From JANWHF01 sp036276235 (GTDB taxonomy: Bacteria > Planctomycetota > Phycisphaerae > Tepidisphaerales > Tepidisphaeraceae): DNA of 34,215 nt. The stretch lies in NCBI GenBank assembly GCA_036276235.1, contig DATBDZ010000154.1:1-34215 (forward strand). The letters are read 5' to 3'. Position 1 is the first letter of the stretch. Each line of letters begins with the position of its first letter. The notes below the pieces were generated by a model. The model was not told where the DNA came from and did no database searches. It saw only the letters and a list, made by a program, of their open reading frames with translations. Shown one piece after another: positions 15,044-23,069 of the stretch. A program made the position numbers and the translations under genes.

Positions 15044-15838
15044 GTGCCCATTAATTTTGATGCATTTGAAGCCGTGCTGCTGGATTTGGACGGGACGGTT
15101 TATCACGAGGAACACGCCCTGCCCGGCGCGGTGGAGTTGATTCATCGGCTGCAGCGCGAAGGCCGCAAATACGCCTGCCTGACCAACAGCACCAGCAGCC
15201 CCCAGCGGCTGGCCGAGCGCCTCCAGCGCATGGGTGTGGAGGTGGATCCCGAGCATATTTACACCGCCGCCGCGGCTGCGGTGGATTTTGTGCTGAAAAC
15301 CTACGGCGATCGCCCGCGCATCTTCAATCTGGCAACCGAAGGCATTCACGAAATGCTGGATGGAAAGGTGCGATGGGTGGAAACCGAATCGCAGGAATGC
15401 GACGCCGTCATCTGCGGCGTGCCGCTGAGCGTCCATGCCGCGCGCGACGATCGCCGTCGCACGGCGATGCTGCTGGTGCGCAAGGGCGCGGCCCTGATCG
15501 GCATCTGCGCCGACCGCGTCTACCCCAGCCCGCGCGGCCTGGAGTTCGGCGTGGGCGCGCTCACCGCGATGCTCGCGTATGCCGCCAACGTCAAGCCAAT
15601 CTTCTGCGGCAAGCCGGAAAAGCTTTTCTTCCACGAGCTATGCCACCGCGTCGGCGCGGACCCAAAGAATTGCCTGCTGATCGGCGACAACCTCGAAAGC
15701 GACATTGCCGGCGGAAAATCGGTGGGAATGAAAACGGCGCTGGTTCTGACGGGCGTGAATAATGCCCAAGACGCGGCAAAGCTCCCAGAGCCGATGCGGC
15801 CGGATTGGGTGATTGAGGATCTGCAGGTGCTGAGTTAG
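15044..15838 (+). CDS. NagD-like HAD-superfamily phosphatase
   Basis: This is a 264-residue HAD phosphatase of the IIA (NagD/4-nitrophenylphosphatase) type, acting on small phosphorylated metabolites in the cytoplasm. The four motifs are intact: DLDGTVY with nucleophile Asp14 and Asp16; LTNST with Thr47 and Asn48; Lys190 in CGKPEKLFF; and the acidic motif IGDNLESDIAGG with Asp215. The start is GTG at 15044, immediately before the first beta strand, with no Shine-Dalgarno site and a TACACT hexamer at 15032-15037, 6 nt upstream. MurQ in the same window makes GlcNAc-6-phosphate, and NagD-type proteins are linked to amino-sugar metabolism in some bacteria, but the genes are 14 kb apart. The substrate is therefore open. 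Confidence 0.92.
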   Translation: MPINFDAFEAVLLDLDGTVYHEEHALPGAVELIHRLQREGRKYACLTNSTSSPQRLAERLQRMGVEVDPEHIYTAAAAAVDFVLKTYGDRPRIFNLATEGIHEMLDGKVRWVETESQECDAVICGVPLSVHAARDDRRRTAMLLVRKGAALIGICADRVYPSPRGLEFGVGALTAMLAYAANVKPIFCGKPEKLFFHELCHRVGADPKNCLLIGDNLESDIAGGKSVGMKTALVLTGVNNAQDAAKLPEPMRPDWVIEDLQVLS

Positions 15839-15927
15839 CAGATTTTGTGGCCTTCCCGGCACATGCTCATGACAATTATCGCAAGCCACAGATGGGAGTT
15901 CCGTCTTGTTGATGGAGCATTTGCATC

Positions 15928-16746
15928 ATGGCCGCCAACCAACACCGGAGATACGCGATCGGCGCGGTTGCTCTGATCATCGCCGTGGCAGGCGCTGGTT
16001 TGTTTTTTTGGTTCACGCGTGATCGCGACGTAATTGCAGCGAAGGACGTAGTGGACGCGTCGCGGGCTGATCTTCAATCGGCGGCGTCGGCTCCCTCAGA
16101 ACCAGCGACGACGGACAATTCGCCACAGACCCTCGTATCGCAGGCGAAAACAGGAACGGTCAACGTTCGATGGGAACACCTGACTGGTGCGATAACGTCA
16201 TCGCCGTACACATCCGTTCCACCCCCGTCGGACAGCGATGCGGCGACCGCCGCCACGTTTTCCGTTGTCGATGGGTTGCTTCCCCTGGGCCGGCCCAATC
16301 CCGTGCATTGTCTGAATGACGGGAAAATGCCCGCTTCATCCGATGATCCCGATGCGAACTTTCGCTTTCGCATCGGCACCGCCGAGGGCCGGGTCAGCGT
16401 TGCCTTTGACAAACCTATCCGGATTTCGCAGATCAACAGCTATTCGTGGCACGTCGGCACGCGCGCTCCACAGCTTTATAGCGTGTATGGCAGCATCGGC
16501 GAGGCCGCTGGCTTTGATCCGGCGCCCAAGCTGGGCATCGACCCGGGCGGGTGCGGATGGACCAAGATTGCCGACGTCGATACGCGTTCATCAGACCAAA
16601 AACCCGGCGGCAGGTATGGCGTGAGCATCACCGACGATTCGGGAACTCTCGGAACCTATCGCTATTTGCTGCTGCGAATATTCCCCACCGATCCCAAAGA
16701 CGGCGGCAGCCAGACGTTTTACAGCGAAATCGACGTCATACAATGA
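15928..16746 (+). CDS. Membrane-anchored extracytoplasmic protein, discoidin-like domain
   Basis: The 272-residue protein has one N-terminal membrane anchor (about 10-30, AIGAVALIIAVAGAGLFFWF) after a basic HRR, then an Ala/Ser/Thr linker to about 75. The rest is a single beta-rich domain (about 80-272). Its strands include RVSVAFDKPIRISQINSYSW, RAPQLYSVYGS and YRYLLLRIFP, which resembles the F5/8 type C (discoidin) jelly roll used for carbohydrate or surface binding. That likeness is by eye. It is the first gene of a tight cassette. The following prepilin gene begins 17 nt downstream and an in-frame ATG even overlaps this stop codon, so the two are probably translated from one mRNA. GGAG at 15913-15916 is somewhat far (11 nt) from the ATG. 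Confidence 0.75.
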   Translation: MAANQHRRYAIGAVALIIAVAGAGLFFWFTRDRDVIAAKDVVDASRADLQSAASAPSEPATTDNSPQTLVSQAKTGTVNVRWEHLTGAITSSPYTSVPPPSDSDAATAATFSVVDGLLPLGRPNPVHCLNDGKMPASSDDPDANFRFRIGTAEGRVSVAFDKPIRISQINSYSWHVGTRAPQLYSVYGSIGEAAGFDPAPKLGIDPGGCGWTKIADVDTRSSDQKPGGRYGVSITDDSGTLGTYRYLLLRIFPTDPKDGGSQTFYSEIDVIQ

Positions 16747-16763
16747 TGTGCCGGAGCAGTGCC

Positions 16764-17642
16764 ATGCGCCATCGATACCAGCAAAACAGCGGCTTCTCGC
16801 TCATCGAGCTGTTGGTGGTGATTGGCATCATCGCCATTCTTATTGCGCTATTGCTTCCGACCCTGGAAAAGGTCCGCCAGCAAGCGTATTCGGTCAAGTG
16901 CCTCGCGAATCTGCGTAGCATGGGCCAGGCGGCGGCGATGCATGTCAACGAGCACGACGGCTACCTCCCCACCGGCGGCTGGCAATGGAACTGCGTCGGC
17001 GGGGTCTGCAATCCGCAGGGGCTGGAGGACAGTTCACAGCGCAAGTACATGTACTACCTCGACAACGGCCTTACGCGCCCGCTGCCGCTCACAGCCGCGC
17101 TCGCGTATTACATGGACGTTCGCGTCCGCACCGACAGCCGCGAGCATCTGGCTGAAGATCTTGGCAGGGAGCAGATGCGCCCGCTGTTTCGCTGTCCGGC
17201 GCAGTTAGCCGAATACTCGGGATGGACTGAGCGCGGCGACGCGGACGGCTCTTGGGTCGCGCCCGATTCCTGGTCGGGCTATGACTTCAACACGGCTCTA
17301 CTGGGCCGCCGCGATTACAACACCGCCCGATGTCCCAAAGGATTGCTGACCCGCGTCAAGGACCCGTCGAGGGTTTACCTCGCGTGCGACGGAAGGCCGC
17401 GCGATAGTGGCGGGCTGCGATATTTAATGATCCCCGACGACAACGAAAACCAGACGCTTTACGACGTTCACCAATCGCTCATCCGAGGTAACGGCGCTGA
17501 GGCGTTGGATTTTGCGCGGCATCATCTGCGCATCAATGTGCTGTTCTGCGATGGCCACGCCGCCAACTTCAGCATGGGGCTTCCGCCGCAAGGCGGCGGC
17601 GGGCTGAACGAAATCTACGAATCCAGGGGCATCAGCTATTGA
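16764..17642 (+). CDS. Type II secretion/pilin-like protein with H-X9-DG motif
   Basis: The 292-residue protein has a type IV prepilin leader: MRHRYQQNSG ending at Gly10, followed by FSLIELLVV with the conserved Glu at mature position 5, then a hydrophobic helix to about 32. Prepilin peptidase should cleave after Gly10. Near the C-terminus, His253 and the DG at 263-264 fit the planctomycete H-X9-DG motif of the DUF1559-like, expanded prepilin family. The start at 16764 was chosen because GGAG lies 7 nt upstream. Two earlier in-frame ATGs (16743, 16746) overlap the preceding stop and cannot be excluded. Family members are abundant in planctomycete genomes; whether they form pili, secretion pseudopili or fibres is not known from this sequence. 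Confidence 0.9.
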   Translation: MRHRYQQNSGFSLIELLVVIGIIAILIALLLPTLEKVRQQAYSVKCLANLRSMGQAAAMHVNEHDGYLPTGGWQWNCVGGVCNPQGLEDSSQRKYMYYLDNGLTRPLPLTAALAYYMDVRVRTDSREHLAEDLGREQMRPLFRCPAQLAEYSGWTERGDADGSWVAPDSWSGYDFNTALLGRRDYNTARCPKGLLTRVKDPSRVYLACDGRPRDSGGLRYLMIPDDNENQTLYDVHQSLIRGNGAEALDFARHHLRINVLFCDGHAANFSMGLPPQGGGGLNEIYESRGISY

Positions 17643-17673
17643 TCGAGCGACGGCCAGAGCCGGGAGCCGGGCC

Positions 17674-18429
17674 ATGAGTATCCAATCGATCGCGCGCTGG
17701 CAATGGTTGTTGATCGGCATGGCCATTGGGCTGCCGCTTTGGGCAGCTCAAAGACATGATGCCGGCGATCTTCCCGTCACCGGCGAATGCCTCAACGACC
17801 AGAGCGCGTTCGAGCGACGATTGCTCACAAACCTCGGCGGCCAGCCGATGTTCAAAAATGTGCGGGCAAGCCGGCAGGTCTTCGTCGTGCCCGGCGCGCA
17901 ACCGCGAACCGTATACGTGGTGACCGGAAAATCGTGCGATGGAGTCGTGCAGCCGGACGGAAACTTTCATTGGATCCCGGCGTTCTTTGTCGCCCCCGTC
18001 CCGTATCAGCCAGCGATGAATTTGAGGGCGCTGCAAACGCCTGCGCGCCCGGACGTAGCCGCCTATTGGCGGCAGATTCAGGAGCCGACGGTTGTTGACT
18101 TTCTCAAGTTGGCGCACGACGCGCGAGGCGTGCGATTTACCAATGCGTGGTGGGTGACGTATCCATTCGCGGCGTGGTTCGGTGGGGCGGTGCTCATGAT
18201 CGGCATCGTCTGGCCGTGCGTGATCGATCTACTGGCTCATGGCCGTCTGGTCCGCCCGCGACCCGCCCGCGGCGTGAGTCTTCTCGGAGTACAGGCCCAC
18301 GCACCAGCGACGGACGCCGGAGGCGGCGAAAACCCGACTCAGGCGCCCGATCCGTCCGGGTCTCGGAAATTCCAGGCTAAGCCCGAGGATTACTACCCCA
18401 CAGAGGACCGCGCCGCTTCCCATCAATGA
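17674..18429 (+). CDS. Membrane protein of unknown function, two TM segments
   Basis: I recognise no family. The 251 residues have a hydrophobic N-terminal segment (about 9-25), an extracytoplasmic region of about 135 residues and a second helix (about 163-186, FAAWFGGAVLMIGIVWPCVI). A basic turn (HGRLVRPRPARG) then marks the cytoplasmic side. The last 50 residues are a disordered, Pro/Gly/Asp-rich tail ending in EDYYPTEDRAASHQ. The soluble part contains two cysteines (39 and 88) that might pair. GGGAG with a 7-nt spacer precedes the ATG, and the gap from the prepilin gene is only 31 nt. It is probably the third gene of the cassette starting at 15928, so a role alongside the prepilin-like protein is likely but undefined. 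Confidence 0.75.
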   Translation: MSIQSIARWQWLLIGMAIGLPLWAAQRHDAGDLPVTGECLNDQSAFERRLLTNLGGQPMFKNVRASRQVFVVPGAQPRTVYVVTGKSCDGVVQPDGNFHWIPAFFVAPVPYQPAMNLRALQTPARPDVAAYWRQIQEPTVVDFLKLAHDARGVRFTNAWWVTYPFAAWFGGAVLMIGIVWPCVIDLLAHGRLVRPRPARGVSLLGVQAHAPATDAGGGENPTQAPDPSGSRKFQAKPEDYYPTEDRAASHQ

Positions 18430-18456
18430 CAGACGACCGCACGATTGGCCGGCCGA

Positions 18457-19086
18457 TCAAATCAGCTTCGACCAGACATCCGCCAGCTTGACGTGAACGT
18501 CGCCAAACGCGGCTGGCCGAAACGTGTCATTCTCTGAAAGATCGGCGACTTGCTTGTATTTCCCACGCTCGAGAACGAAAGCATCGAGCGTCCGCGCGAA
18601 CGCGTCGAGAATCCAGAAGTGCTTCACGCCGAACTCCGCGTACCAGGCGAATTTCGTCACGCGATCGTGGTCGTGGTGACCAGGCGAAACGGCCTCAATC
18701 ACAATGGTTGGCGGAACGTAAATCCTGGCCCGCGCGGGATCGAGCTTGCCGTGCTTTTTCGCCTCGGCCGCATGCTTCTTTGCGTCGGCGGACGTCAGAA
18801 AACAGGAATCGCCTTTGACGACTCGCTGTTCGTCGATGATGAGATCGACCGCAACTGAGAACCCGCCATCGATTTGCTTCAACTTCAATTGCGTTAGCAG
18901 TTCGTGAATCAGATTTAACAATGTAGCACCGCCAACGAAATACGCTGGAGGCATGCGCGTCAAAACCCCACTGATGATTTCATAACGGCCTCGCTCCCAT
19001 TTGGATTCGATGTGCGGATCATCCAAATCGCTGGCTGTCCAGCCGGTGGTACCCACTTTGAACGGTTTGGAACGAACGACGTTCAT
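18457..19086 (-). CDS. Uma2-family (DUF820) PD-(D/E)XK nuclease-fold protein
   Basis: The 209 residues match the Uma2/DUF820 fold. RYEIISGVL carries Glu36, VVKGDSCFL carries Asp93, and PPTIVIEAVSPG carries Glu131. Lys145 follows, and the closing EFGVKHFWILD is typical. These give a complete-looking PD-(D/E)XK active site. The family is very common in cyanobacteria and planctomycetes, and its physiological role is poorly known. An Ala/Lys-rich insertion (100-115, KKHAAEAKKHGK) is unusual. The gene lies 43 nt after gyrB on the same strand but has its own TATAAT 10 nt before the ATG and no Shine-Dalgarno site, which suggests an independent, nearly leaderless transcript. Confidence 0.88.
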   Translation of the reverse strand: MNVVRSKPFKVGTTGWTASDLDDPHIESKWERGRYEIISGVLTRMPPAYFVGGATLLNLIHELLTQLKLKQIDGGFSVAVDLIIDEQRVVKGDSCFLTSADAKKHAAEAKKHGKLDPARARIYVPPTIVIEAVSPGHHDHDRVTKFAWYAEFGVKHFWILDAFARTLDAFVLERGKYKQVADLSENDTFRPAAFGDVHVKLADVWSKLI

Positions 19087-19096
19087 AGCGAGGCGA

Positions 19097-19102
19097 ATTA
19101 TA
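19097..19102 (-). promoter_or_regulatory. Consensus -10 TATAAT for the Uma2 gene
   Basis: A perfect TATAAT on the minus strand ends 10 nt before the ATG at 19086. The expected initiation point gives a leader of only about 3-4 nt. No convincing -35 was found at 16-18 nt. Confidence 0.5.
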
Positions 19103-19129
19103 ATGATTTCGGATCAGACTTTGCCGGCG

Positions 19130-21637
19130 TTACACATCCAGATTCTTCACTTCCAGCGCATGATCCTCGATGAACTTCCGCCGCCGCTCGACATCTTCGC
19201 CCATCAGGATGCTGAACATGCGTTCGGCCTCGGCGGCTTCGTCGAGGGTGACGCGGAGCAGCGTGCGGACATTGGGATCGAGCGTGGTTTCCCAGAGTTG
19301 GCCGCTGTTCATTTCGCCGAGGCCCTTGAAGCGTTTGACCTCGTTGCCGTGCTTGCCGATCTCGTGGACCTCGTGAAGGATCTGTCCGACGCCGGCGACA
19401 TTGTGTGTCTGTGACTCGTTCACCAGCGCGTATTTCGTGCGCAGCTTTTCGCCGCTGACTGATTCTTCCTGCGTCAGGTAATAGTCCTCAATTGACAGGT
19501 CAAATGCTTCCAGCTCGGTGAAGAGCTTGTCCATATCCTTCACCTCGTGAAGCTCGTAGCTCTTCTGCACCCGGCGAACCTGACCGTTGCCGTTCGTGGG
19601 GGCCGGAGCATCGCCGGGGGACAGCGCGGCAATCTCTTCGATCACCAGATGATTGTCGTGCAGGAACTGATCGCGTGCGGCGGCGGTGTGGAAGAAATGA
19701 TCCTTCCCCTCGTCGATCAGGCGATAGATCGGCAGTTTGCCGCGCGGATCGCGAAGCGCCAGAAAATCGGCGAAGTCAATCCCGCGCCGCTGGACAACGG
19801 TCACCAGCTCCTGCAATTTGCCCAATAGCTCGACGACGCGGCGAAGCTCGTCGCCGCCGATGCGGCGGAGCTCTACACCGCTGTCGGGATCGCGGACGAC
19901 CAGCTCCGTTCCTTCCAGGCCCAGATCCGTCAGCATCTGCCGATATCGCCGCTCGTTCAGGACATATTCGACCTTCTTCCTTCGCGTAAGCTGATAAAGC
20001 GGCGGCTGCGCAACGTACACGCGCCCGCCGCGAATCAGTTCCTGCATATGGCGGAAGAAAAATGTGAGCAGGAGCGTGCGGATGTGCGAGCCGTCCACGT
20101 CGGCGTCGGTCATGATGATGATCTTGCCATAACGGCGTTTTTCCATGTTGAAATCATCACGGATGCCGCAGCCCAGTGCCGAGATGATCGTGCGGATTTC
20201 CTCGTGGCCGAGCATCTTGACGAGGTTTGCTTTCTCGACGTTGAGCAGCTTGCCGCGCAGCGCGAGGATCGCCTGCACATTGGAATCGCGTCCCTGCTTG
20301 GCGGACCCGCCGGCCGAATCACCTTCGACCAGAAACAGCTCCGTATCTTCATTGCTCTTGCTGCGGCAATCGGCCAGCTTGCCGGGGAGGCTGGTGCCTT
20401 CCAGGCTGTTCTTGCGCCGCGTGAGCTCGCGCGCTTTGCGAGCCGCCTCGCGCGCCTCGGCGGCAAGGATGCCCTTATCGAAAATCGTCCGTGCCTCGCG
20501 CGGATTCTCTTCCAGGAATGCGCCGAGCCTTTCATTCACCGCCGACGAGACAAACCCTTCGACCTCGGTGTTCAGCAGCTTGTCCTTCGTCTGACTTTCG
20601 AACTGCGGCTCGGGGATTTTTACGCTGATGATCGCGATCAATCCCTCGCGCAGATCGTCGCCGCTGGGGCGGACGTCCTTGAGCCAGCCCTGCTGCTCGG
20701 CATAGCGATTGATGGTTCCGGTGAGGCCGGTCTTGAAGCCGCTCAGATGCGTACCGCCGTCGTGATTATTGATGTTGTTGGCGAAGGTGAGCAGGGTTTC
20801 GTTGAAGCCGTCGGTGTATTGCAGCGCCACTTCAACTTCGAGCCGCGACTCCGGATCGCTCTTCTTGAAGAACGCCACCTTCTCATGCAGCGGCAGCTTT
20901 CCTTCATTGAGATGCCGCACGTACTCAACCAATCCATCTTCGAACTTGTAGACATCGTGCTTGTTCACTCGCTCGTCGATGAAGGCAATCTCAACGCCGC
21001 TGTTGAGATACGCCAATTCTCGCAATCGGTGAGCCAGCGTTTCGTGAACGAAATTGATATCCGGAAACAGCGTTGGGTCCGGCTTAAAGCTGACTTTGGT
21101 GCCGCTTTTGGAGGCTTTGCCGATGACTTTGAGATCGCTGGCCTTGCGGCCGCGCTCAAATTCCATGTGATGGACCTGTCCGTCGCGGGAGACTTCGACC
21201 TCCATCCATTCGGAAACAAAGTTGACAACTGAAGCGCCCACGCCGTGCAGGCCGCCGGAGGTTTTGTAGGCGCTGTTTTCCTCGTGATCGAACTTCCCGC
21301 CCGCGCCCAGCGTCGCCAGGACGACCTCAACGGTGGGAATCCCCTCCGTCGGGTGAATGCCCACCGGAATGCCGCGGCCATCGTCGATCACCGTGCAGCT
21401 TCCATCAGGATTGATCCGTACCTCGATATGCTTGGCGTACCCCGCCAGCGCTTCGTCGATCGAGTTATCGACGATCTCGTAAACCAGATGATGGAGTCCG
21501 CGCGGGTTGTAGCCGCCGATGTACATGCCCGGCCGCGTGCGCACGTGCTCGACGTCGTCGAGGACGCGGATCTTGCTCTCGTTGTAGTCCGACGTCAGAT
21601 GGCGCTGGGGTGGCGTAGTCGGATTCGTCTCTGGCAT
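19130..21637 (-). CDS. gyrB: DNA gyrase subunit B
   Basis: This is the ATPase subunit of the A2B2 gyrase that introduces negative supercoils. With the start at 21637 it has 835 residues, slightly longer than E. coli GyrB (804). The GHKL ATPase domain shows YEIVDNSIDEALAG (catalytic Glu54, Mg-binding Asn58), DDGRGIPVG and KTSGGLHGVGASVV. The Toprim domain shows FLVEGDSAGG (Glu438) and MTDADVDGSH (Asp511, 513, 515), and the C-terminus has RFKGLGEMN. Between Toprim and tail a region of about 150 residues (LRRVVELLGKLQELV onward) is consistent with the insert of Gram-negative type GyrB. The start is moved 11 codons inward because AGGAG stands 5 nt before ATG 21637 while the upstream ATG lacks a ribosome site. 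No dnaA, dnaN, recF or gyrA adjoins it. Confidence 0.97.
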   Translation of the reverse strand: MPETNPTTPPQRHLTSDYNESKIRVLDDVEHVRTRPGMYIGGYNPRGLHHLVYEIVDNSIDEALAGYAKHIEVRINPDGSCTVIDDGRGIPVGIHPTEGIPTVEVVLATLGAGGKFDHEENSAYKTSGGLHGVGASVVNFVSEWMEVEVSRDGQVHHMEFERGRKASDLKVIGKASKSGTKVSFKPDPTLFPDINFVHETLAHRLRELAYLNSGVEIAFIDERVNKHDVYKFEDGLVEYVRHLNEGKLPLHEKVAFFKKSDPESRLEVEVALQYTDGFNETLLTFANNINNHDGGTHLSGFKTGLTGTINRYAEQQGWLKDVRPSGDDLREGLIAIISVKIPEPQFESQTKDKLLNTEVEGFVSSAVNERLGAFLEENPREARTIFDKGILAAEAREAARKARELTRRKNSLEGTSLPGKLADCRSKSNEDTELFLVEGDSAGGSAKQGRDSNVQAILALRGKLLNVEKANLVKMLGHEEIRTIISALGCGIRDDFNMEKRRYGKIIIMTDADVDGSHIRTLLLTFFFRHMQELIRGGRVYVAQPPLYQLTRRKKVEYVLNERRYRQMLTDLGLEGTELVVRDPDSGVELRRIGGDELRRVVELLGKLQELVTVVQRRGIDFADFLALRDPRGKLPIYRLIDEGKDHFFHTAAARDQFLHDNHLVIEEIAALSPGDAPAPTNGNGQVRRVQKSYELHEVKDMDKLFTELEAFDLSIEDYYLTQEESVSGEKLRTKYALVNESQTHNVAGVGQILHEVHEIGKHGNEVKRFKGLGEMNSGQLWETTLDPNVRTLLRVTLDEAAEAERMFSILMGEDVERRRKFIEDHALEVKNLDV

Positions 21638-21859
21638 CGATTCTCCTGTTGCCGCGATCGGCTCGTCCATGAAGGAAACAGCGTCTTTGGGCCCCCGAAA
21701 TCAAAACGGGAACTGACTGACAAAAACCATCGGCTGGGAACCAGCCAACCTGCGGCGGCCATTATCTGAAAAATGGTTTGGATTTACTACATCTTTGCCC
21801 GATTCAGGCTGAAGAATTTTAGGCGCGCGGGGTGCCAATTGCCACGCCGCGAAACGGCC

Positions 21860-21876
21860 GATTGTACAGTACAATC
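21860..21876. promoter_or_regulatory. Palindromic operator candidate over the rlmN -10
   Basis: GATTGTAC-A-GTACAATC is a perfect inverted repeat with 8-bp arms and a 1-nt centre. Its right arm contains TACAAT (21870-21875), a -10-like hexamer ending 12 nt before the rlmN ATG. A dimeric regulator bound here would block initiation. The regulator is unknown, and no -35 at normal spacing was found. Confidence 0.4.
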
Positions 21877-21887
21877 AGAGTTCAACA

Positions 21888-22958
21888 ATGCCTGTTCTGA
21901 GCGACCTGAAACTCGATGAGCTTGAGACCGCGCTGGCCCAGGGCGGCTGCCGGCCGAGCCATGCGCGCCGGTTGCTGCGACACTTCCATGACAATTGCGG
22001 CAATATCGACTGGGAACAGCTGCGCGCCGGGCGAGCCGTTGAGCGGCTCTTTGATGGCCCGCTTAAGACCAGGCAATCGCGGATCGTCGCGCGCACGACT
22101 GCTTCCGATCGAACGGTCAAGCTGCTGATCGGCTTTGACAACGGCGGCGCCGTCGAGAGCGTGTTGATGCCGGCATATCGCGCCGATCGGGCGGCGGGGT
22201 GCGTCTCCTCGCAAATCGGCTGCGCGATGGGATGCGATTTCTGCGCCAGCACGCGCGGCGGATTGGAGCGAAGCCTCTGTGCCGGCGAAATCGTCGAGCA
22301 GTTTCTGCATCTTAAAGCCGAGGCGCGATCACTTGGCCGGCGGCTTTCGACGCTGGTCTTCATGGGCATGGGCGAGCCTCTCTTGAATCTGCCGGCCGTC
22401 GTCAGTGCGATCGAGTTGATCGCCGGTCCAACGACCGGCGCGCTAGGCGGGCGGCAAATCACCGTCTCTACGGTCGGCATCGTGCCGGGTATCGACGTGC
22501 TGGCCGCGGCAGATCTGAACGTGCATCTGGCGCTCTCCCTTCATGCACCGGATGATGCCACGCGCGCCAGGATTGTGCCGATGAATCGACGCTATCCGGT
22601 GCGGGAGATCATGGACGCGGCCCATCGATTCGAGCAGCGCACGGGGCGCATTCCAACCATCGAATATTGCATGCTCGCCGGCGTGAATGATTCGGACGAG
22701 CAGGCGGGGTTACTCATCGAACTGATAGGCTCGATGCGCGCGCACGTGAATCTGATTCCCTACAACGCGATCGGCCCCGGCCTCAGCGGCAGAACGTATG
22801 AGCGGCCGGCGAGCGATCGAATCGATCGCTTTCTGCGCCTGCTCTGGGACGGCGGCATCGTCGCCCACCGCCGCGACACGCGCGGCGACGACGTGAACGC
22901 CGCCTGCGGGCAGTTGCGCGAGCGCATGACAGAGTCGGCGGGAACGCTGGGTCGCTAG
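21888..22958 (+). CDS. rlmN: Dual-specificity rRNA/tRNA adenine-C2 methyltransferase
   Basis: This radical-SAM enzyme methylates C2 of A2503 in 23S rRNA and, in E. coli, A37 of some tRNAs. The 356 residues match the family. The [4Fe-4S] motif CAMGCDFC gives Cys112, Cys116 and Cys119. The methyl-carrying pair is present as Cys105 (in GCVSSQIGC) and Cys340 (in DDVNAACGQL), equivalent to E. coli Cys118 and Cys355. FMGMGEPLLN, ITVSTVGIVPG and LALSLHAPDD are all recognisable. A resistance-type Cfr is less likely given the housekeeping-like context and overall RlmN pattern, though the two subfamilies are hard to separate by eye. The ATG lacks a Shine-Dalgarno site. The gene is convergent with the carboxyltransferase gene. 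Confidence 0.93.
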   Translation: MPVLSDLKLDELETALAQGGCRPSHARRLLRHFHDNCGNIDWEQLRAGRAVERLFDGPLKTRQSRIVARTTASDRTVKLLIGFDNGGAVESVLMPAYRADRAAGCVSSQIGCAMGCDFCASTRGGLERSLCAGEIVEQFLHLKAEARSLGRRLSTLVFMGMGEPLLNLPAVVSAIELIAGPTTGALGGRQITVSTVGIVPGIDVLAAADLNVHLALSLHAPDDATRARIVPMNRRYPVREIMDAAHRFEQRTGRIPTIEYCMLAGVNDSDEQAGLLIELIGSMRAHVNLIPYNAIGPGLSGRTYERPASDRIDRFLRLLWDGGIVAHRRDTRGDDVNAACGQLRERMTESAGTLGR

Positions 22959-22971
22959 AAAGCGGCGGGGC

Positions 22972-23052
22972 GTGCCGGCAGTGCCGGTCCTACGAGCGGA
23001 TTAACTGACGGCGCCTTCGGCAGGCGGACGGCGGGATGAATCCCGCCCTACG
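22972..23052. repeat. Two GTAG-footed palindromes between convergent genes
   Basis: 22972-22994 is a GCCGGCAGTGCCGGT palindrome followed by CCTACG. 23030-23052 is family A (GGCGGGAT-ga-ATCCCGCC then CTACG). Both point the same way, unlike the head-to-head pairs elsewhere. They fill the gap between rlmN and the carboxyltransferase and may terminate one or both transcripts. Confidence 0.8.
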
Positions 23053-23069
23053 AATCGACGCTTTCGCCC

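Noticed and set aside
20048..21232. 394-residue ORF antisense to gyrB
   Set aside because: gyrB is unmistakable on the opposite strand and the antisense frame has no recognisable domain.
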